Shown here piece by piece: positions 34,020 to 44,055 of a stretch of 64,000 nt of DNA. The first letter of the stretch is position 1, and each line of letters starts with the position of its first letter. Source of the DNA: Gari tellinella (taxonomy: Eukaryota; Mollusca; Bivalvia; Cardiida; Psammobiidae); NCBI GenBank assembly GCA_922989275.2, contig OV277857.1, forward strand, positions 79,601,321 through 79,665,320, given 5' to 3'. Under the pieces are notes generated by a model, which was not told the origin of the DNA, searched no databases, and worked only from the letters and a program-made list of their open reading frames with translations. Made by a program: the position numbers and the translations under genes.

Positions 34020-34184
34020 ATAACCCTTTACCCCATAGCCTGTTTCTAGTTTTGAAGGCATGTGACCACTTAAAGCAGGTTGGAAGTAAAGCAGAATGTG
34101 CCTTAAGGCACATTCTGCTTTACTTTCACCACTGAAGAATAAATGAAATGTGCTAAAAGGCGCTTCTATGAGGGAAAGGGTTAA
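34020..34184 (-). mobile_element. Family A MITE with internal deletion
   Basis: ATAACCCTTTACCCCATAGC, perfect palindrome, then directly CACCACTGAAGAATAAATGA to GAGGGAAAGGGTTAA. Confidence 0.8.
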
Positions 34185-34737
34185 AATAGGTAACTGCTAA
34201 ACTCTTTGTCTGCCACTATGCCACAGCATGACATTGTGATCAGGATCCAAACTGTTTGTTCATAAGCGCCTTAGGAAATTTCTACCTACTTCTCCACATA
34301 TTATGGCTATGGAGGAGAGGTTTACGCAGTGATCCTAATGTGATCGCTTAACACAAGTCCGACTGTAATAGACCAATCCTTTCCCAATGAATTAAAGAAA
34401 ATATTTGTATTATCGAAGTATTAAATTGCTCTTAATATTGTAATATTCCGACTTCTACGGACCTTTATCAAAGATAATCTTGTCCAAATACACATCCTTG
34501 ATCAGCGTTTTATAACATTAGGACATGTGACAGTCTAATAGGACAGAAATAATAGGGACTTCTGTATTAATTTTATCCGGCATGAAGCAACCCCAAGTAC
34601 TAATATTGCATAATGGGTAATCATTTGAGTGTCCTCTTTATACAAAAGTGACTGTAATATAAAGAATTCTATAGAGTGCTGATGACTGAAGATTGAAGAA
34701 GTTTTTGATTAGAAAAAATGTACTGCTCTGAAATAAG

Positions 34738-34808
34738 AATGAATGAATGAATGGTGTTTTACGGCCCATCGACACAAAAAGGTCATTTAGAGCCGAAGCT
34801 CTGAAATA
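34738..34808 (-). mobile_element. Retroposon 3' end with (TTCA)n tail
   Basis: Minus strand: AAATGACCTTTTTGTGTCGA TGGGCCGTAAAACACC then (ATTC)n. Looks like a SINE/LINE tail. Confidence 0.55.
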
Positions 34809-34941
34809 AGAGCATAACACCTAAATAGAGAACACATTTTCCTATTTGAGAATGTGCAGCAAAGTTTTGTTATTTTGATTCTTGAAAGAAAAATATAGTA
34901 AAACTTGTTCAGCATGCATTGTTAGAAGAATCATTGAACTT

Positions 34942-35194
34942 TTAACCCATTTACCCCATAAATACATGTTTTTATGCCTTTTATATATCACTCCATTGAA
35001 GAAAATAGTTCCAATTTATACAGTCATGACTATGCACCTTAAGAAATTTATTATATATCATAGCATATTGTAGCCTAAAGCAGGCTGAAAGTAAATCAGA
35101 ATGCGTCATAAGGCGCATTTTGTTTTACTTTCAACCTACTTTAAGTGGCCATCTATCTTCAAAACAAGAAACAGGCTATGGGGTGATGGGTTAA
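34942..35194 (+). mobile_element. Family A TTAA MITE
   Basis: TTAACCCATTTACCCCATAA to CTATGGGGTGATGGGTTAA. Confidence 0.88.
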
Positions 35195-35209
35195 AAGACA
35201 ATTGAGCAC

Positions 35210-35460
35210 TTAACCCTTTCCCCAATAGAAGCGCCTTTTAGCGCATTCAGTTTATTACTCCGCTGAAGAAAATAGTTCCAATTTATACAGTCATGAATAT
35301 GTATCATAAGAAATATTTATTTATTCTATTAGATGGTAGCTTAAAGCAGGCTGAAAGAAAAGCAGAATGCGCCTTAAGGTGCATTCTGCTTTACTTTCAA
35401 CCTGCTTTAAGTAGTTGCCTATTTTCAAAACTAGAAAACGATTATGAGGTAAAGAGTTAA
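35210..35460 (+). mobile_element. Family A TTAA MITE
   Basis: TTAACCCTTTCCCCAATAGA to GATTATGAGGTAAAGAGTTAA; same orientation as, and 15 bp from, the previous copy. Confidence 0.88.
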
Positions 35461-35719
35461 TACAGGACAAAAGAAAAACAGAAAACTAAATTACATTTGC
35501 TCTGCAACAAGCCGTCATCTGTTTACAATACAAATAAATTGCCTTCAAATGAGTGATCATTGAATTGTAGTTTAACAGTACCAGAAAAAAACAACATTTT
35601 AAAGCTGTTTTAGTAGAGAAAGTGTTGCTGTTATTGGTATTTACCAAGTCTAAAGCCATATCAGTCAAGAAAGATAGCTTTACAGGTTACACTGTTACTA
35701 CAGAAAAAAACCGCCTCCA

Positions 35720-35895
35720 TTACAACCTCTAAATTGTTATAGTGATTATTAGGTGTTTAAAACAGGTGGTTGCTTAAAGCAAGATGAGAGTAAAACAAAG
35801 CTCCTTTATGAATTGTTTTACTTTCACCTTGTATTAAGCAATCACCTGTGTTTAATGCAATTAATTAATCTCCTTTTAGTGGCTGTAATAGATTG
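35720..35895. mobile_element. Family D relic
   Basis: TATAGTGATTATTAGGTGTT, GGTTGCTTAAAGCAAGATGA palindrome, CTTTTAGTGGCTGTAATAGA. Confidence 0.6.
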
Positions 35896-36188
35896 GTTTG
35901 CACAATGTACTATATATATATTTTTTTCAAAAATGTTGTTACAATGTAAGTTCCAATTTGGAACAACAAAGGTTTTAATTTGAGTTTTCATATTGGGATA
36001 TACTTGTACTAATAAACATATCACAGTACAATATCTTCACTTTGCAATAATATTAACCCTTTCCTCAACATAAGCTCAGAAGTATGCCTCTACTATCTTC
36101 TCAATGTAAGCATCTAAGAATGCCCATATTCACTGATAAAATGAATGCCTGGTAATAATATAATAGTGAAAACTTTTTTCAATCTGCT

Positions 36189-36440
36189 TTAACCCTTTAC
36201 CACATAGCCTGTTTCTAGTTTTGAAGACATGTGACCACTTAAAGCAGGCTGAGAGTAAAGCAGAATGTGCCTTAAGGCACATTCTGCTTTACTTTCAGCC
36301 TATTTTAAGCTAAAATCTGCTAGGCTATATAAAATATTTGTAATGGTAATTGTTCATGAGGGTATAAACTGGAACTATTTTCTTCAGCGGAGGAAAAATT
36401 TAAATACGCTAAAAGACGCTTCTATGGGGGAAAGGGTTAA
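36189..36440 (-). mobile_element. Family A TTAA MITE
   Basis: TTAACCCTTTACCACATAGC to CTATGGGGGAAAGGGTTAA; perfect GTGCCTTAAGGCAC loop. Confidence 0.9.
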
Positions 36441-36855
36441 AAATTCTGTCTATAACTCCTTCACTACAATGACATCATCTGTTGTCTGCTTCTACCTCTC
36501 AATGTCAAATGTTGGGTATATTGGCTGAAGAAATATTGAAATAAATGTCAATCAGCTTAGATCCTGATCAGATAGTTATGTGACCTCTGTTCAGGAACCA
36601 AAATATTTGTCAATAATCATTGTACTAGGGGTAAGGCAGTAAGGAATCCTGTCTTTAACCCATTACCCCATAAATACACCTTTTTACGCCTATAATTTAT
36701 TCCTCCACTGAAGAAAAAAGTTAAATTTTATACAGTGATGAATATGCATCACAAGAAAAACATTCTATATCCTAGCAGATAATAGCTTAAAGCAGGCTGA
36801 AAGTTTACTTTCAACCTGCTTTAAGTGATCACCTTTCTTTAAGACAGGCTATGGG

Positions 36856-36888
36856 CACAGGTACTTGACACATACTTTATTATCTATT

Positions 36889-36930
<42 letters not shown>

Positions 36931-37210
36931 TAAAAAAAAAAAAATTTTTTTTTTTTTTTATTATACTTCTATTATAGATACAAGGTAAACAGCGCAATTC
37001 AACACCTAGTCTTTACTATCGACTTAAGCTGATGCTAAAATAGACTCGATCGCCGATATTCTCTTGTGGTACCCTCGGGAAATGATTAATTTATCAATAT
37101 CTACTTTTTATTTCATCAAATTCCGTCAAATAACGCCACAGTATGTGAATTATAACGAAAATAAGCATAAAAAAGTTAATAGATAATAAAGTATGTGTCA
37201 AGTACCTGTG
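36856..37210. mobile_element. 355-bp element with 34-bp perfect TIRs and 8-bp TSD
   Basis: CACAGGTACTTGACACATAC and 14 more bases are repeated exactly inverted at 37177-37210. GCTATGGG flanks both sides. Just inside the left TIR is a 35-C run followed by A and T runs. No coding capacity. Confidence 0.88.
36890..36960. repeat. Poly-C, poly-A, poly-T tract
   Basis: 35 consecutive C, then TCTTTTT, 13 A and a run of T; length may be unreliable in assembly. Confidence 0.9.
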
Positions 37211-37421
37211 GCTATGGGGTAATGAGTTAACACAAGAAACTGTTTTATTTGTTTGGTAGTAAGTGTCATACACTGGGAAAGACATTATTCTTTCATATTC
37301 TTTCCCATATAAACAAAACTACTGCAAATACAATGCAAAGAAATCAGTCAATTTATGAAAATGTTTAATCTAGATTCAAGCTGTTTACAATGGACATTTA
37401 TAATTTATACAGTACAAATTT

Positions 37422-37585
37422 ATGTAGTAAAAACTCGATACTTGCTTAAATCTACCTTACCAGTATTTCACAAGTTTAAGTCAAACATACCCATATTTCA
37501 AAGTTAAAATGTGGCTAAGCTGCTAGAACTTTGAAATATAGGTTTGTTTGAACTCAAGCGAGGTTTTATTATCAAGTTTCAACTG
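37422..37585. mobile_element. Small inverted-repeat element
   Basis: AAAACTCGATACTTGCTTAAA / GAACTCAAGCGAGGTTTTATT, with inner CATATTTCAAAGTT / AACTTTGAAATATAGG. Confidence 0.55.
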
Positions 37586-37640
37586 TTTTTGGAAAAAAGT
37601 ACTGTCTTCCCTACTGATACTACATGTATAGCAAATATGC

Positions 37641-37893
37641 TATTACATATTACCCCATAAATACACATTTTCACGCCTTAAGTTTTTTCCTCGAATGAAG
37701 AAAATACTTCCATTTTATACAGTCATCATTATGCACCATACAATATATTTTCTATATCCTAGCAGATGAAAGCTTAAAGCAGGCTGAAAGTAAAGCAGAA
37801 TGCGCCTTATGGCGCATTCTGCTTTACTTCCAACCTGCATTAAGTGGTCTGCTGTCTTCAAATTTAGAAATGGGCTATGGGGTAAAGGGTTAA
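37641..37893 (+). mobile_element. Family A MITE
   Basis: ATATTACCCCATAAATACAC to CTATGGGGTAAAGGGTTAA; GCGCCTTATGGCGC loop. Confidence 0.87.
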
Positions 37894-38137
37894 ATTAGGC
37901 AATTTATACCGATGGCTTCAGAGGAAAGGATTAATACAGGTATATTGATGCAGCACTAGTTTACAATGTATAACAATACCTAAAACAATACATATACATG
38001 TATTTTATAATTAACCCTACACTTTCTAATTACTTGTCATCTATACAAATACCTGCTGAATTATTGTTTTGGAGAAAAAAAATAAAGCAATAAAGTAATG
38101 AAAATTAAAAATTAAAAATTAACTTGACATCTTAATT

Positions 38138-38260
38138 AACAATCTGAGTGCCATACAGTTTGGATCCAGATCAGGCCCCACAGATCTGTGGGGCCTGATC
38201 TGGATCTAAACTGTTTGATATAAGAATATCAGAATCAGTCTCTTGTATGCAATAGGTTAA
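38138..38260. mobile_element. Family G-type palindrome
   Basis: CAGTTTGGATCCAGATCAGG CCCCACAGATCTGTGGGG CCTGATCTGGATCTAAACTG is near-perfect; TTAA at 38257 shared with the next A. Confidence 0.8.
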
Positions 38261-38491
38261 CCCATTATCCCATAAATACACTTTTTTACGCTTTTAATTT
38301 ATTCCTCCAATGAAGAAAATACTTCCATTTAATTCAGTCATGATTATGGACCACAAGAAATATTTTCTATATCCTAGCGGATCATAGCTTTAAGCAGGTT
38401 GAAAGTCATCAGCATCCTGCTTTTCTTTCAACCTGCTTTAAGTGATAATCTATCTTCAAAACAAGAGACAGGCTATGGGGTAATGGGTTAA
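38257..38491 (+). mobile_element. Family A TTAA MITE
   Basis: TTAACCCATTATCCCATAAA to CTATGGGGTAATGGGTTAA; palindrome tip replaced (GTCATCAGCATCCTGC). Confidence 0.87.
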
Positions 38492-38582
38492 ACTGGACTA
38501 TAAGGGAAGATAGAGTGCGTGGCATGTACAGAGTAAGCAGTAGAAGTTGTGCTTTACTCCTTCACCGTGTTTCCTTGGTTAC

Positions 38583-38630
38583 CTTGCGAATAAGTACAGG
38601 CTCCTCCTGGTGCTTCCATCTCAACTTACT
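38583..38630 (-). CDS. VASH: Probable vasohibin exon 9 (basic tail)
   Basis: A 48-nt open stretch between acceptor GTGTCTGTAG and donor CGCAAG|GTAACC reads SKLRWKHQEEPVLIRK, phase 0 on both sides, so it fits between exons 8 and 10 without changing frame. Vasohibin C-termini after the catalytic domain are basic and poorly conserved, so there is no family match to confirm it. The polypyrimidine tract is weak. Transcript evidence would decide. Confidence 0.6.
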
Positions 38631-38717
38631 CTACAGACACCACAAAGTACAGTCACTTTATACAGTCACTTTATACAGTCACATTATACTCACATTCTAA
38701 CCTCATATCTTCAGATT

Positions 38718-38953
38718 CAGGGCTGCCACAAGTTGACATGAACAATCCTAAGATTTCCAAACTTGCATTTTTCTAGTGCGATTTTACGAATCGTACCTTT
38801 ACCCCATCGCCTGTTTCTAGTTTTGTTGACATGTGGCTGCTTAAAGCAGGCTGGAAGTAAAGCATTCTGCTTTACTTTCTGCCTGCTTTAAGCTACTTTG
38901 TACTAGAAAAAAATCTGAAGATTTAGGAAATATCCGGAGAAATGGCAGCTCTG
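38718..38953. mobile_element. Family E MITE with 6-bp TSD CAGATT and A-type core
   Basis: CAGGGCTGCCACAAGTTGAC to AAATGGCAGCTCTG, CAGATT both sides. The interior is family A palindrome and CCCCATCGCCTGTTTCTAG. Confidence 0.87.
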
Positions 38954-38972
38954 CAGATTTGTTTTAACAGCA

Positions 38973-39208
38973 GGGGCCCTTCTTATGAAACGTTGTTCGA
39001 GAAATACTGTTGTAAGTCAGATTCTAAAATTCTCAATTGTTATTCATTTCTCCATCCTGTCTTGTGACATCTCTTTGGAATAGTCTTGAAAGGCGATTCA
39101 ACAGAGATGTCACAAGACTGAATAAGATGGAGAAATCAGAATTTAGATGTATTTTAAAGTTTTGACTTCCAACCGTTTTTGGTGTATGACATTCGTAAGA
39201 CAGGCCCC
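38973..39208. mobile_element. Family H MITE
   Basis: GGGGCCCTTCTTATGAAACG / CATTCGTAAGACAGGCCCC ends; inner CTTGTGACATCTCTTTGGAA / AGAGATGTCACAAGACTG palindrome. Partner at 61532-61780. Confidence 0.8.
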
Positions 39209-39242
39209 ATAATCCAAGCAATCCCAGTGAGGATTTTTATTA

Positions 39243-39475
39243 TTTAACCCTTTGAATCCTAGTCACGCATACAAGCATTCTTTGCATAAAGTACCTGTGA
39301 AAAGTACACTTGTTCTATGCAAACAGTGAAGACCCAGATAAGAAAGTTCCTAAAGTGTCTGCACTGTTTGTCATATTGCAATATATTGACTAAAACAACC
39401 TTAAATAGTAAATAACAAACTACACTTAATCTGAAATAAGGATTGTCCATTTGAAGTTTCAGGGAGGAAATACAT
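39243..39475 (+). mobile_element. Family B element
   Basis: TTAACCCTTTGAATCCTAGT to TTTGAAGTTTCAGGGAGGAAA; hairpin shortened. Confidence 0.75.
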
Positions 39476-39674
39476 GCATATTTTGTTCATATCAACATGG
39501 ACCTATATGATTTTCAAAAATATTAAAAGGTTAACAGGTTATATATTAAATCTGTTCAGCTTATTCTGTAAATTTTCTTATATTTTTCTGACTTGCTTTC
39601 TCACAATTCAGTAGTATGTACATCTACAGTAAAATTGGAACTTCAAAAATAAAAAATTGCAATTTAAAGAAAAA

Positions 39675-39765
39675 TCACTGCTTAATGCAAGACAAAACAA
39701 TGCAGAAAGCTTGCTCCAACAGGAGTTTTCAGCTTTACTTTTGTATTCCACTGAGCAGAATGCTG
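39675..39765. mobile_element. Family F palindrome
   Basis: CTGCTTAATGCAAGACAAAA CAATGCAGAAAGCTTGC / AGGAGTTTTCAGC..TTTTGTATT. Confidence 0.55.
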
Positions 39766-40167
39766 ACTTGATAGATCACCACCATTTAATCATTGAGTGG
39801 TTGATGTACACAAGTTTTTATTGTGTTGTAGTAGAATTTAGTAACTGATATAATGAAGGAAAAAAACATTACATCTCTAAATCAAACTAAAAATTATCTT
39901 TGACACAGGTGCCCTCTTTTATTTTATTCATGTTCTATTCTTACAAAAAAAATTAAAAAATTTGTGGACAAACTAATAATAACTTACATGTAATACATCA
40001 TCAATCTTGTAATAAGAAAGCACTGAAAGGAGAATCAAGGCCATCTTTTAAAGACATGTGACTGCCTAAGGCAGGACAATAATAATGCAGATACAGTAGA
40101 ACCTCTCTATTACGAACACTGAAAAGAAGGCTAAATGTTTGTATAAAAGACAGGTGACAGCTTAAAG

Positions 40168-40706
40168 CGACTCGCAACCAGATGGTGCATTAAAAATAGT
40201 AATTTGTAAATATGTGTCAAACGCTTATATAAATGGTAAAGAATTAGTTTAGGATAAGAAATTCTGTTTAAAAAAAATGTATTTCAATAAAAAAAAATAT
40301 TGGTCTCTGGTGGGATTCGATCCCGGGGCCCGGCATTGGCGGACAGAAGGCAAAATAGGGGAAACCGCTTAGACCAATGGACCACGGAACTATCCGTTTA
40401 TCTCGGATCGATTTAACGTATTTCAATGTGTAGCGATCGAAAGTGCATACAACTTCGTAATTCGGTTCGTGTTTATGTCTGAGCCCGTGTAGAGAAGCAA
40501 CAACAACAACTATACCGTCTACTAGTCGGTATAGAAAAACGATGGAAAATATCTAAAAATCTAAGATTCGGTGACGATTCTTGAGACTTATTTTGGACTG
40601 ATCATATTTTTTTAATGTCAGAAGCCAAATAATGCCACAAATTTGCTTTTATTTGAGTATTTTATTTTATTTTGACAAGTACACCATCCGGTTGCGAATC
40701 CCTTTA
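40168..40706 (-). mobile_element. TTAA element with GGGACTCGCAACCGG-type ends
   Basis: TTAAAGCGACTCGCAACCAG to CCGGTTGCGAATCCCTTTAA; TTAAAG on both sides. Homologous to 6562-7054 in opposite orientation, also with a tRNA-like insert. Confidence 0.85.
40308..40397 (-). other. tRNA-related sequence
   Basis: Minus strand: TGGTCCATTGGTCTAAGCGG (box A, Ser/Leu-like) and GGGATCGAATCCCACCAGAG (box B). Acceptor ends do not pair; probably a SINE head or relic. Confidence 0.55.
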
Positions 40707-40934
40707 AAGTAATGTGAAAGTGAAACAGAAAGCTCCTGTAGGAGCTTTCTGTTTCACTTTCACTTTGCTTTAAGCAGTCAACTGTCTTAAACGACTAATA
40801 TTTGACACAATTTAGTGATCGTAATAGAGAGGTTCTACTGTATATCTTTCTGCATTAAATGTTGTCCAGCATAAGACTGTCAACCGTCCAATAAGACAAT
40901 GAATATATCTCCTCTCTACTGATTGCCAAATACT

Positions 40935-41172
40935 TCACCCATTACTTCATACATATGCATTTTTAACTCCCTTATTGTTCCACAATCAGGAAAATAACCC
41001 AATTATTCAAAGTCCTTAACATAAAACACAAGACTTCATTTTTAGTATCTTTCCAGATGGTAGTTTACAGCAGATTGGACGTAAAACAGAATGCTTTAAG
41101 GACCATTCTGATTTACTTTCAACCTGCTTTAAGTGGTTACTTGTCTTCAAAACTATCGAGTAAAGGGTTGAA
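40935..41172 (+). mobile_element. Family A MITE, decayed
   Basis: CACCCATTACTTCATACATA to TATCGAGTAAAGGGTTGA. Confidence 0.75.
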
Positions 41173-41235
41173 TTTATTTCTTACAGTCTGTATTACACTG
41201 CAGTTTAGATGAACTAGTGACAAACTAGGCCTCAC

Positions 41236-41319
41236 CTTTGAGCGAATCTCTTTCGCATGGCAGTCGATCTCCTTTATCAGCTCATGCTGAGACATTTTGT
41301 TCCGAGTCAGTGTCAATGT
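41236..41319 (-). CDS. VASH: Vasohibin exon 8
   Basis: Acceptor TTCTTTTCCAG, 28 codons TLTLTRNKMSQHELIKEIDC then HAKEIRSK, donor AAAG|GTGAGG, phase 0 on both sides. The pattern E-L-x-K-E-I-D-x-H-A-K-E-I-R corresponds to the helix FRKELERHARDMR near the end of the vasohibin catalytic domain. Confidence 0.87.
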
Positions 41320-41384
41320 CTGGAAAAGAAATGAACTACAGTCCAGTCTCATTATCTATAACTCACTTTAGTCAAACTTATCCT

Positions 41385-41530
41385 TAAGAAATAATTTCTT
41401 TATTCTAGCAGATAGTAACTTAAAGCAGGTTGGAAGTAAAGCAGAATGCTCCTGAAGGAGCATTCTGCTTTACTTTCAACCTGCTTTAAGTGGTCACCTA
41501 TCTTCCAAAACAAGAAGCAGGCTATGCTTT
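41385..41530 (+). mobile_element. Family A fragment
   Basis: TTATTCTAGCAGATAGTAAC and a perfect palindrome AAGCAGAATGCTCCTGAAGG; outer ends missing. Confidence 0.75.
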
Positions 41531-41789
41531 TGGGTATTTTAGGAGCCCTCTGATTTGGGTTTACACAACTTGCAAAGAAGTATGTACTCTTTCACAAAAC
41601 TGTAAGGAATATTTCTTTCCAATGTTGAAGCTCATAGGAATGCCTTTCTAACATGTCTTGATTAGGAAGTATAGGAACCATTACCTGCATCCTGACACGC
41701 AGATACTTAAAGCAGGACAGAAGTAAACTAAAGTAAAGCAGAAAGTAACTGTGGTAACTTATAAACGGACAGTAGTTCCTCAGTGGTGA

Positions 41790-42139
41790 TCAGGGTCCAA
41801 GGTTATAGGTAAAGGCTTTGTTTATTATAGTGTCACCCCTATTGAAAGGGCCAGCCAGTTTGGCTTAAGAGACACCTATCCTTTTTGCGCGCACAGTACC
41901 TCCCGAATCCCTTCTCTTATTGCCGGGCGCGGCTCACCAACCGGCCACATCAGTCCAAACCCCGTATCCGGCTCCGGGATTCGAACCTTCGACCTCCCGC
42001 TTCCGAGGCGGGCGCCCTTACCACTAGGCCATGGTTGCGGTATAAAGAGTTTGAGCTGAGTCTGAGTGTGTTATCAAGCATTTGTTTGGTAAAATTTGAG
42101 CCTAGGCTCAACTGAAAAGCTTTATAACCTTGGACCCTG
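41790..42139. mobile_element. Family K element carrying a SINE
   Basis: CAGGGTCCAAGGTTATAGGT / GCTTTATAACCTTGGACCCTG ends; contains AAATTTGAGCCTAGGCTCAA, the same centre as the K element at 28.6 kb. Confidence 0.75.
41884..42043 (-). mobile_element. tRNA-derived SINE head
   Basis: Minus strand: ATGGCCTAGTGGTAAGGGCG (box A), anticodon arm CCCGCCTCGGAAGCGGG, GAAGGTTCGAATCCCGGAGC (box B). Open frames here are not proteins. Confidence 0.75.
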
Positions 42140-42248
42140 AGCTGAAGTAAACTTCATGCAGACCGTTTAACCCATTCTGTACTAAAAACCAGTATACCAG
42201 TATTTTGTATACTTTGCAAACAGTGTAGACCTTGATATAAGAGGGATC

Positions 42249-42487
42249 TTTAACTCATTACTCCATAGCCTGTTTCTTGTTTTGAAAACAGGTAACCACT
42301 TAAAGCAGGCTGAAAGTAAAGCAGAATGTGCCTTAAAGTGCATTCTGCTTTCCTTTCAGCCTGCTTTAAGCTAGGATATAGAATATATTTCTTATGGTAC
42401 AAGTTCATGAGTGTGTAAAATGAAACAATTGTCTTCAATGGATGGATAAAGGCATAAACAGGCATATTTATGGGGCAATGGGATAAG
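42249..42487 (-). mobile_element. Family A TTAA MITE
   Basis: TTAACTCATTACTCCATAGC to TTTATGGGGCAATGGGATAA. Confidence 0.85.
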
Positions 42488-42671
42488 GAGTCCTCAATTC
42501 AGAAACAGCACTTTTTTTCTTCTTTTTTTGAACAATAATTTCTAAAATCATCCCTTAACTAAAACATTAACTCTTTTTTCAACCTGGAATAGTTCATATG
42601 GAAATTTCAACATAGGATGGGTTGATTAATAGAAAGCAGCATTTCTGTGTCACAAATTCTGATATCTGTGT

Positions 42672-42892
42672 AAGAGTATTTCCACTTAAAGCTGGTTAAA
42701 AGTAAAGCAGAATGTGCCTTAAGGCACATTCTGCTTTACTTTCAACCTGCTTTAAGCTACCATCTTCTAGAAAATAGAAATTATTTCTTATGATATATAT
42801 TCATAACTGTATAAATTAGAACTATTTTCTTCAGTGGAGAAATAAATTTAAGGCGTTAATTTTTAAGGCGTATTTATGGGGTAATAGGTTAA
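42672..42892 (-). mobile_element. Family A MITE, left truncated
   Basis: TTAAAGCTGGTTAAAAGTAA palindrome to TTATGGGGTAATAGGTTAA. Confidence 0.8.
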
Positions 42893-42900
42893 CTGAGTGC

Positions 42901-42966
42901 AGACTGGTTTACTGTTATATCCTAGCCTTCCACTGTATAAACTCATAACTATGAGGGTCATGTGGA
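42901..42966 (-). pseudogene. Partial duplicate of vasohibin exon 7 and its intron border
   Basis: About 66 nt repeat the 3' half of exon 7 plus adjacent intron (the second unit is 42967-43050). Both units share GCAGACTGGTTTACTG and the coding stretch for DPHSYEFIQWK. The duplicate lacks about 18 nt around the 5' splice site and reads GGAAGGCTAGG where the real exon has GGAAGGTAAGT, so the donor is destroyed. It is a local tandem duplication, probably inert for splicing. Confidence 0.8.
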
Positions 42967-43010
42967 GCAGACTGGTTTACTGATATATCCTAGCTAGGCC
43001 ATTGACTTAC

Positions 43011-43090
43011 CTTCCACTGTATAAACTCATAACTATGAGGGTCATGTGGAGCAGGGAGTCCAACTTTAATCTTCTTCACATCATGCCAGT
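43011..43090 (-). CDS. VASH: Vasohibin exon 7 (HDPHS block)
   Basis: Acceptor TTGCTTCAG; two bases complete Tyr, then WHDVKKIKVGLPAPHDPHSY and EFIQWK, ending TGGAAG|GTAAGT in phase 0. It matches the WHVLKKVKLG..HDPHS..IEWK segment of vertebrate vasohibins. A partial copy of its 3' half lies 44 nt further into the intron (42901-42966) without a usable donor. Confidence 0.92.
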
Positions 43091-43245
43091 CTGAAGCAAT
43101 TGGTAATTAACTTACTGATTATTTACACATAAAGAATTTCTATAGATCATTTAAAGTATTTGACAAAAACACAAACAACTTAATCAAACTGTCCACATAA
43201 TGTGTACATACATGTATACTTTTAGTCTTAGCTTTTTTCATTATT

Positions 43246-43560
43246 TAACTTATTGAGACCTAGTGACGCATATATGCGTCCTTTACCAAATACAGTCTTC
43301 CCGAAACCTGCCAGTCCGTCAGTCAAGACTGGCAAAAATTGTGTCGGACTGGCAAATATTTAAACATGCCGGTCCGAATGACTGGCAATTTTTGCAAAGA
43401 ATTGCATTGTAAGTCCTTTTCAGACCGGTAAAATTTGTGTCTGACTGGCATATTTTTTAAATTCAGACTGGCACCAATTTTCAACTTTCGGGATGTCTGA
43501 AAATAGTCTCCACCTAAGTAGTCCTGTACATGTAACACAGGAGCCATTTCCAGTAGCTTC
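43246..43560. mobile_element. Family B start interrupted by a GACTGGCA-repeat element
   Basis: B left end TTAACTTATTGAGACCTAGT to 43300, then 43303-43497 with CCCGAAA..TTTCGGG ends and four or five copies of ACTGGCAAAWTTT in both orientations. Confidence 0.6.
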
Positions 43561-43689
43561 TAGATATAAACTTAGGAGCCTTCTGCTGTACTTTCAATCT
43601 GGCTTGTTAAGTAGTCAACTGCCCTCAAAGTAAGAAGCAGGCTATGGGATAACAGGTGATACAATTATAGTTACCAGTTTACAACTTAC

Positions 43690-43735
43690 ATTTTCTGTAT
43701 GACTTCTCAAAGTCCATCACCAACTCAGACAGGGT
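43690..43735 (-). CDS. VASH: Vasohibin exon 6
   Basis: A 46-nt exon: acceptor TTTCTCTTTAG, 15 codons TLSELVMDFEKSYRK plus one base, donor AAAAT|GTAAG. It matches the TLSELVLDFE segment of VASH1. Phase 0 in, phase 1 out. Confidence 0.9.
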
Positions 43736-43755
43736 CTAAAGAGAAACAAAAATTA

Positions 43756-43850
43756 TTATTATTATTATACCAGATTTATATAGCACTCTTTTCATACACT
43801 TGAGTTGCGCGTTCAAAAGTGCTTCACATCAAATCATATAAATATATCTA
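43756..43850. mobile_element. Retroposon 3' end with (ATT)n tail
   Basis: TTATTATTATTATACCAGAT TTATATAGCACTC..AAAGTGCTTCACATC resembles common LINE/SINE tails. Confidence 0.55.
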
Positions 43851-44055
43851 GCAAGTGAAACAAAAATACATTTACAATAAAGTAAAGACATCCTTCTTGT
43901 AATTCTTTCAATATCCATAAGGAGTCCTCTGATCTGGGCCTACACTGTTTGCATAGAACAAGTGTACACTTCACAGGTGGTTGGTTTGTATGTAAAGGTC
44001 ATTATACTTCTGGGTTACAAGTGAAAAACAAATACTGTGATGACAAAAAAAATTG

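Larger units (their letters stand above)
36655..37230 (+). mobile_element. Family A MITE split by a 355-bp element
   Basis: TTAACCCATTACCCCATAAA, short palindrome AGCAGGCTGAAAGTTTACTT, interrupted at GGCTATGGG (36855), resuming GCTATGGGGTAATGAGTTAA. Confidence 0.88.
40092..40842. mobile_element. Family D element split by a tRNA-bearing TTAA element
   Basis: TACAGTAGAACCTCTCTATT to AGAGAGGTTCTACTGTA. D palindrome begins GACAGGTGACAGCTTAAAG and resumes at 40706 TAATGTGAAAGTGAAACAGA. Confidence 0.85.

Noticed and set aside
40308..40397. Functional tRNA gene
   Set aside because: Boxes are present but the acceptor stem does not pair and a MITE surrounds it; kept only as tRNA-related.
41885..42115. 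Pro/Arg-rich 76-codon frame
   Set aside because: Antisense of a tRNA-derived SINE with clear boxes A and B.
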